This document shows positions 6,726-11,301 of a stretch of 11,301 nucleotides of DNA, one piece after another (within the stretch, counting starts at the first letter, position 1; every line of letters begins with the position of its first letter). This DNA is from an uncultured Coprococcus sp. (GTDB taxonomy: Bacteria; Bacillota; Clostridia; Lachnospirales; Lachnospiraceae). A model generated the notes under the pieces. That model did not search any database, was not told where the DNA came from, and saw only the letters and a list, made by a program, of their open reading frames with translations. The DNA lies in assembly GCA_900548315.1 (NCBI GenBank), contig URJU01000060.1, forward strand, positions 1 to 11,301. Reading direction: 5' to 3'. The position numbers and the translations under genes are program-made.

Positions 6726-7442
6726 ATGGTCAAAAAGATCGTTACAGGACTTGGCATAGCAGGCTTTGTATGTTTTGTGCTTTTGTCAGTCAATTATATA
6801 TGTAACCGGCAGGTAATAAGTAACTATAACAAAGGAATATATAAAAACAGTGATGTGAACGAGATACTCGGATTTACGCAGCCTTATGTATATCATTATA
6901 ATCAGGGGAATATCTATTATAATAATGGTGATTATGAGGGTGCGGAGGAGGAGTACAGATCTGCACTGAAACGCTATCCGGGGGGCGACCGTGACTGCTT
7001 GACCAGGATAAATCTGGCACTTTCGATAGTAAAGCAGGTAGACGTTGAGAGTATAACAGAGGATAATCTTGATGATTCGTTGAAACTTCTTGATGATGCT
7101 CGGGATATACTTGTGGAAAATGGTTGTGCACACAGGGATGACGAGGATGGGCATAATAAGGATGCCCAGACTTTAAAAGATGAGATAGATGCTTTTGAGG
7201 AACAGCTGAAACAGACAGTCTCAGACCAGCAGAAAAATGGCGGACCAGGTAAAAAGGATCAGCCGGATACAAGTAAGGATGAGGACGGTAAGGATGAAAG
7301 CGGAGCCTCAGATGATGAGAAGAAGATAAAGGAAAAACTTCAGGAGATTCAGGGCGACAGCCTTAAACAGAGAAACAGCGAGATGGATACCTACGAGACG
7401 TACAAAGATGGGTATAGCTTTTATGACGGGCAGACGTGGTGA
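6726..7442 (+). CDS. BatC-like membrane-anchored TPR protein
   Basis: A 238-residue protein with an N-terminal membrane anchor (about 4-25) and a TPR-like motif YHYNQGNIYYNNGDYEGAEE (56-75) running on through EYRSALKRYP (76-85), followed by NLALSIVKQV, the typical BatC helix pair. After a helical segment (115-168) comes a charged, disordered linker (170-205, rich in Lys, Asp and Gly), then a short C-terminal helix and an aromatic end (Y223, Y226, Y230, F232, Y233, W238). The start at 6726 follows the previous stop by 10 bp and places MVKK directly before the anchor; AAAGGAA (6706-6712) is 13 bp away. Alternative starts in frame are ATG 6672 and TTG 6660, which would overlap the BatB-like gene. 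It probably acts as a scaffold for the vWA pair. Confidence 0.82.
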   Translation: MVKKIVTGLGIAGFVCFVLLSVNYICNRQVISNYNKGIYKNSDVNEILGFTQPYVYHYNQGNIYYNNGDYEGAEEEYRSALKRYPGGDRDCLTRINLALSIVKQVDVESITEDNLDDSLKLLDDARDILVENGCAHRDDEDGHNKDAQTLKDEIDAFEEQLKQTVSDQQKNGGPGKKDQPDTSKDEDGKDESGASDDEKKIKEKLQEIQGDSLKQRNSEMDTYETYKDGYSFYDGQTW

Positions 7443-7474
7443 TGCTTAACTGTAATTAAATATAAATATATAAC

Positions 7475-7503
7475 TTGCGAATTGGTATTCATCGGGGTAT
7501 AAT
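7475..7503 (+). promoter_or_regulatory. Strong promoter upstream of the cdaA gene block
   Basis: TTGCGA (7475-7480) and a consensus TATAAT (7498-7503) are 17 bp apart. Transcription would begin near 7510. No convincing terminator lies between the end of the TPR gene (7442) and this promoter, so read-through from the MoxR operon is also possible. The predicted start leaves only about 14 nt before an ATG at 7524, supporting the later start at 7560 for the next gene. Confidence 0.75.
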
Positions 7504-7559
7504 ACTGCTAGTTATGGGCATTTATGGCTTGTGGACAATATAAGGAGAAAGAAAAAGCG

Positions 7560-7991
7560 ATGATTAATGAGGAAAAAGTCATATTGATGACGAAAATCGC
7601 CATGTATAAAGAGTCCCTTGGAAGGGATGATCTTGAAAAAGGAAAGTATTTTCAGGGCGATTATGTGAAACTTAATTGTCTGAAGACTATTGTTTCATCA
7701 ACAGTTTTATTTGTAGTGGTTGCGGTCTCATATATTTATTACAATATAGGTTCCATTGTCGAACAGTTGACGGAGCTTGATTACTTAAGCATTGCCGGTA
7801 AGATTATAGGAAGTTATGCTGTAGTTTGTCTGGGATTTGCGTTATTTGCCTGGATATTATATACGTACAGATACATGAAGGCAAAGCCAAAGCTCATCAA
7901 GTATAATCAAAACCTGAAGAAACTGATTGAATTTTATGAGAATGAAGAGAAGACAAGGGGTTCTGAAAAAAGAAAGAGGAGGGCTAAATAA
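7560..7991 (+). CDS. Uncharacterised two-pass membrane protein
   Basis: A 143-residue protein of unknown function. It has a short cytosolic N-terminus with many charged residues, two membrane segments at about 44-61 and 79-103, and a basic, helical C-terminus ending KRKRRAK. The second segment is followed by YTYRYMKAKPKL, a positive-inside flank placing both ends in the cytosol. TAAGGAG (7541-7547) precedes the ATG at 7560 by 12 bp. An in-frame ATG at 7524 would add 12 residues but has no ribosome site and sits almost on the predicted transcript start. It lies first in a block with another membrane protein, cdaA and cdaR, with 2 bp to the next gene. No family is recognised; a role near the c-di-AMP cyclase is only suggested by position. 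Confidence 0.75.
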   Translation: MINEEKVILMTKIAMYKESLGRDDLEKGKYFQGDYVKLNCLKTIVSSTVLFVVVAVSYIYYNIGSIVEQLTELDYLSIAGKIIGSYAVVCLGFALFAWILYTYRYMKAKPKLIKYNQNLKKLIEFYENEEKTRGSEKRKRRAK

Positions 7992-7993
7992 TT

Positions 7994-9010
7994 ATGGCAA
8001 CACTTCTGTCATTTCGAGATGGAGTAAAGAATTTTTGTAGTAAATATGATAGGTTTGTATCACCACTTTGTAAGTTTATACTTGCAATCGTGATGTTTTG
8101 GTCTATAGAACATTTGACTGGATATAACAGCATGTTGAGCAGTTTTGTTGTTGTTCTGGCTGCCGCATTTGTATGTGCATTTCTGTCAGATTCACTTACG
8201 CTTGCGATAGGCGGACTGTATGCATGTGCCCAAGTAGCCAGTGCGAGCATTGAATTAGGGATCACATTTGTGATCATATTCGTGATAATGTATTGTGTAT
8301 ACATAAGATTTTTCCCTAAGTCATCATGGGTGATTATGTTCATGCCATTTTTATACATAATCAAGTTTGCGTATTTTATGCCAATACTTGCGGGAATGTT
8401 TTTAGGAATCGTGGGAATGATACCTGCTGCATTTGGATGTATATTCTATTTCTTTATGAAGTATACAGGTGATTATATGCAGCTTGCATCGACTACACCT
8501 ACAGATAATATCGTGGAAGGTTACAAGTACATATTTGAGCATCTTGTGCAGGATAAGACACTTCTTCTCACAATCATAGTATTTGCAGTTGTAATAGTAC
8601 TGACATACGTAATATACAGAATGTCATTTGCATATTCATGGTATGTTGCTATAGTGACGGGTGGAATAGTGGAGATAGTTTTATTCCTGGTGGGAACACT
8701 TTCAATGGAGACAGAGATATCGCTGAGCGGAGCTTTGCTTGGATGTATACTGGCGATATTAGTTGCCATTATTGTACAGTTTTTCAAAACAGTTGTGGAT
8801 TATTCGAGTGTTGAAAATACGCAGTTTGAGGATGATGAATACTATTATTATGTGAAGGCTGTTCCAAAGGTTGTGAGCGGCAGACAAAAGACCCAAAAGA
8901 CTCAGACCGGAAGGCAGGAGACAGTCCGTAAGCAGACATCTTCAAGCGCGCAGAAACGCAGTACAGCATCATCACATAGAGGTGAGTCAACTACGGGGAC
9001 TACAAGATAG
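7994..9010 (+). CDS. Uncharacterised polytopic membrane protein upstream of cdaA
   Basis: A 338-residue protein with about seven or eight membrane segments: roughly 25-40, 48-65, 67-85, 88-105, 112-155 (probably two), 189-209, 215-235 and 244-264. After the last one the motif FEDDEYYYYVKAVPKV (278-293) leads into a polar, basic tail of about 45 residues rich in Gln, Thr, Ser, Arg and Lys, with repeated KTQ/RQ units and no hydrophobic residues, likely disordered and cytosolic. GAGGAGG just before the previous stop serves as its ribosome site, and the 2-bp gap implies coupled translation. No known transporter or enzyme motif is visible. Its position next to cdaA suggests an envelope-related role, by inference only. 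Confidence 0.8.
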   Translation: MATLLSFRDGVKNFCSKYDRFVSPLCKFILAIVMFWSIEHLTGYNSMLSSFVVVLAAAFVCAFLSDSLTLAIGGLYACAQVASASIELGITFVIIFVIMYCVYIRFFPKSSWVIMFMPFLYIIKFAYFMPILAGMFLGIVGMIPAAFGCIFYFFMKYTGDYMQLASTTPTDNIVEGYKYIFEHLVQDKTLLLTIIVFAVVIVLTYVIYRMSFAYSWYVAIVTGGIVEIVLFLVGTLSMETEISLSGALLGCILAILVAIIVQFFKTVVDYSSVENTQFEDDEYYYYVKAVPKVVSGRQKTQKTQTGRQETVRKQTSSSAQKRSTASSHRGESTTGTTR

Positions 9011-9031
9011 ATCATATAGACACTGGAGAAC

Positions 9032-9059
9032 ATGTGACCTGACAATTGTCAGGTCACAT
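9032..9059. repeat. Perfect 28-bp palindrome before cdaA
   Basis: Each base from 9032 to 9045 pairs with its partner from 9059 back to 9046, with no spacer. The left arm includes GTGACCTGAC (9034-9043) and the right arm GTCAGGTCAC (9048-9057). In RNA it would form a stem of about 12 bp with an AATT loop, but no T run follows, so it is a poor intrinsic terminator. It could be an operator, a processing site or a transcript-stabilising hairpin. A -35-like TTGTCA (9046-9051) lies inside it, but the -10 17 bp later (AAGAAT, 9069-9074) is weak. Confidence 0.85.
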
Positions 9060-9100
9060 TGATTATACAAGAATAAGTATTATCGGGAAAGGAGGATAAA

Positions 9101-10030
9101 ATGGAAAAAATATCAACATTTATTTCAACCTATTTTGACTGGTTTTATATAACGGTTCCAGGTACCGTGGATATAATTGAGATTCTCATTTTGTCGTTCT
9201 TTATCTATAAGATCATGCTCTGGTTCAAGACAAGCAGAGCATGGACTCTTTTAAAGGGAATAGTAATGATCGTCCTGTTTACGGCGATTGCTGCTGTTTT
9301 CCAATTCAATACTATATTATACCTTCTGAAGAATGCTTTTAGTGTGGGCATAATAGCGGTTGTCATATTGTTTCAGCCTGAGTTCAGAAGAGGTCTTGAA
9401 CAGCTCGGAAGAAAGAAACTGATCAATTATATCATCAGGGATGGAGAAGAGGATGGAATATTATCTGAAAAGACGATATATGAGCTTGTTAAGACTGTGC
9501 AGGTTCTGTCTGCAAACAGAACTGGTGCACTCATAGTAATAGAAAATGAGGTGGCATTAGGAGAGTATATAGACACAGGTATACCGATAGATGCGGTTGT
9601 CACAAATCAGCTGCTCCTCAATATATTTGAACATAATACGCCATTGCACGATGGTGCGGTCATAATCAGAAAAAATCGTGTTGTGTCTGCAACGTGCTAT
9701 CTGCCGCTCTCGGCAAATGATTCTATAAATAAGGAGTTGGGAACAAGGCACAGAGCCGGTATCGGTATCAGTGAAGTTTCAGACAGTATGACGCTGATAG
9801 TTTCGGAGGAGACTGGTTCGATATCCATAGCTCAGGGAGGCGAGCTTTTCAGAAATCTTGACAGTGAGGGCGTGAGAAGACATTTGCAGACGCTGTGCAA
9901 GGAGTACAGTGGAAAGCGGTATCACAGAACGTCAGGTGGAGTACGCCCTGTAAAGAAGAGAAGAAAAAGGGTTGTGATAGAGAACAAGAATAAGTCTTCC
10001 GGAAAGGAGGCTGACGGCAATGAGAGGTAA
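9101..10030 (+). CDS. cdaA: Diadenylate cyclase CdaA
   Basis: A 309-residue membrane enzyme that condenses two ATP into cyclic di-AMP, the second messenger controlling potassium, osmolyte and cell-wall homeostasis. Three N-terminal membrane segments (about 23-42, 51-68, 74-92) precede the DisA_N catalytic domain. The signature residues are present: DGA at 184-186 within PLHDGAVIIRKNRV and RHR at 216-218 within GTRHRAGIG, so it should be active. The domain ends near 270; a basic tail follows (HRTSGG...KKRRKR), making the protein some 35 residues longer than the usual 270-275. GAAAGGAGG stands about 7 bp before the ATG. It overlaps cdaR by 11 bp, the normal partner order; glmM often follows in such operons but lies outside the window if present. 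Confidence 0.96.
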   Translation: MEKISTFISTYFDWFYITVPGTVDIIEILILSFFIYKIMLWFKTSRAWTLLKGIVMIVLFTAIAAVFQFNTILYLLKNAFSVGIIAVVILFQPEFRRGLEQLGRKKLINYIIRDGEEDGILSEKTIYELVKTVQVLSANRTGALIVIENEVALGEYIDTGIPIDAVVTNQLLLNIFEHNTPLHDGAVIIRKNRVVSATCYLPLSANDSINKELGTRHRAGIGISEVSDSMTLIVSEETGSISIAQGGELFRNLDSEGVRRHLQTLCKEYSGKRYHRTSGGVRPVKKRRKRVVIENKNKSSGKEADGNER

Positions 10031-11285
10031 CGCGGAGAATAATGTGGACATAAAGAAAAATAAACCGAAGATATATTCAAATATTGGTTTAAAAATGCTG
10101 TCGGTGGTGTTGGGATTCCTCGTGTGGCTGCTGGTTCTCAATATTGATGACTCGGCGGTGACAAAGACGATAAGCAATATACCTGTGACACTGGTCAATA
10201 CGGATGCGATAACCAGTCAGAATCAGCTGTTTACTATAACGTCAGGTGACACTGTAGATATAGTGGTAAAGGGGCGAAAGTCGGTTATAAGCAATCTTGA
10301 TGCCTCAGACTTCAAGGCTACCGCCGATATGTCTAAGATATCAATAACCAATGCCGTGCCAATAACAGTTTCGGCGAACAGTAACAGTATTGCAAAGAAG
10401 ATAGGCATAACGGTTGTGGACAACGTATTGTCAGTAGAACTGGAGGCAGAGAAATCGGTTTCTGTTCCTGTAAAGGTTGTGACCACAGGCGATGTTGCAA
10501 AGGGATATACAGCTGGCAATAGTGTTGCGGCACCGAATCTTATCACAGTCAAGGGACCGTCCAGTGTAGTTTCAAGCATAGACAGAGCAGAGGTAACAGT
10601 TGATATAAAGGATGCAAGGGATGATATAACAACTAATTGCACTCCAACACTAGTGACGTCTGATGGGGAAAAGGTATCGGATGATACACTGACCTATGAT
10701 GAAGTGTCGATTGCGGTGACTGTTCCTGTATATAAGACAAAGAACATTCCTATCAAGATATCTGTGATAGGTGAACCGGCGGAAGGATACGCCGTATCAA
10801 AGGTAACATTTGTTCCAGAGACAATAGATATCGGAGGTGATGCATCGGTTATCAAGGACATACAGCAGCTAGAGATCAATGATGTGGATGTGAGCGGATG
10901 CACAGAGGATGTGGAGACCACACTTGACATATCAAAGTACCTTCCGGATGGTGTGGTGGTTACAAAGGAAAGTGCATACGTGAATGTGAAGGTTGCCATA
11001 GAAAAGACTGTGACAAGAAATATCACGGTCAAGACATCTGATATAAAACTTAACAATAAACAGAACGGTTACAGTTATGAGCTGACAATGAAGGAGAACG
11101 GTGTTGCGATAAAGGGAATATCCAGTGCGGTTTCCAAAATCACGGCTAAGAGTTTTAATCTGGTCATAGATGCATCGGAACTTTCCTATGGGGACAATAC
11201 TGTAACTCTCGACATACCAGATGGCAGCAATTATACAGTGGAGAGTTCTTGTACAGTTACGGTTAAAGTATCGTCAGGACAGTAG
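10020..11285 (+). CDS. cdaR: CdaA regulatory protein CdaR (YbbR domains)
   Basis: A 421-residue protein with a short cytosolic N-terminus, one membrane segment at about 23-41 (GLKMLSVVLGFLVWLLVL) and a long extracytoplasmic part built of four YbbR repeats at about 52-142, 148-236, 240-327 and 331-418. Repeats show the typical pattern of VPVKV...G...GY, then a VKGP- or IGGD-type turn (178-181, 271-274) and a V.V.I.V strand. In Firmicutes CdaR binds CdaA and modulates its cyclase activity. GGAAAGGAGG (inside the end of cdaA) lies 9 bp before the ATG at 10020, and the 11-bp overlap ATGAGAGGTAA shows tight translational coupling. The gene is complete; only 16 bp follow in the window, too little to tell what comes next. 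Confidence 0.95.
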   Translation: MRGNAENNVDIKKNKPKIYSNIGLKMLSVVLGFLVWLLVLNIDDSAVTKTISNIPVTLVNTDAITSQNQLFTITSGDTVDIVVKGRKSVISNLDASDFKATADMSKISITNAVPITVSANSNSIAKKIGITVVDNVLSVELEAEKSVSVPVKVVTTGDVAKGYTAGNSVAAPNLITVKGPSSVVSSIDRAEVTVDIKDARDDITTNCTPTLVTSDGEKVSDDTLTYDEVSIAVTVPVYKTKNIPIKISVIGEPAEGYAVSKVTFVPETIDIGGDASVIKDIQQLEINDVDVSGCTEDVETTLDISKYLPDGVVVTKESAYVNVKVAIEKTVTRNITVKTSDIKLNNKQNGYSYELTMKENGVAIKGISSAVSKITAKSFNLVIDASELSYGDNTVTLDIPDGSNYTVESSCTVTVKVSSGQ

Positions 11286-11301
11286 ATGGTACAGCGATGA
11301 C

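Noticed and set aside
9032..9070. Palindrome as an intrinsic terminator
   Set aside because: The hairpin is followed by TTGATTATAC rather than a T run, so it is reported as a palindrome of unknown role instead.
10223..10642. Antisense open frame of 139 codons opposite cdaR
   Set aside because: It is a shadow of the Val/Thr/Ser-rich YbbR repeats, with no upstream signals and no known protein likeness.
1..11301. Mobile elements, phage genes, CRISPR arrays or defence genes
   Set aside because: No transposase, integrase, long terminal inverted repeats or regularly spaced repeats were seen; gene content and codon style look uniform across the window.

Overview
The window is AT-rich with dense same-strand gene packing, purine-rich ribosome binding sites, frequent AGA/AGG and ATA codons, and the cdaA-cdaR (ybbR) gene pair of Gram-positive bacteria. 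Together these point to a low-GC Firmicute, most likely a gut-type Clostridia of the Lachnospiraceae. The family is an inference from style and protein likeness; genus cannot be told from sequence alone. All ten genes lie on the plus strand. No rRNA, tRNA, CRISPR array, transposon or phage gene is visible.

Layout. (1) 1-1850: a single NhaC-family Na+/H+ antiporter gene with its own promoter, embedded in repeated TGTGAT/ATCACA motifs. (2) 1851-2208: a 358-bp intergenic region holding a well-formed promoter (TTGACT-17-TATTAT), a C-rich segment, a strong intrinsic terminator, a weaker look-alike hairpin, and a second promoter candidate for the next operon. The first promoter plus terminator delimit a possible small RNA of about 70 nt. 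(3) 2209-7442: a six-gene operon of the MoxR/von Willebrand A ('Bat'-like) type: MoxR AAA+ ATPase, DUF58 protein, a small single-pass membrane protein, two membrane-anchored vWA proteins (BatA- and BatB-like), and a membrane-anchored TPR protein (BatC-like). (4) 7475-11285: a new promoter (TTGCGA-17-TATAAT), two uncharacterised membrane proteins, a perfect 28-bp palindrome, then cdaA (diadenylate cyclase) and cdaR (YbbR-domain regulator), which overlap by 11 bp.

How the genes work together. In the MoxR operon the cytosolic ATPase probably acts, chaperone-like, on the vWA proteins, which are anchored in the membrane with the small protein and the TPR protein; the client of such systems is unknown in Clostridia. 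In the last block CdaA makes c-di-AMP at the membrane and CdaR, with one membrane anchor and four extracytoplasmic YbbR repeats, modulates it. The two unknown membrane proteins just upstream may share transcription with cdaA and are the best 'unknown function' candidates here. The most notable non-coding signals are the candidate small RNA at about 1944-2016 and the palindrome at 9032-9059.
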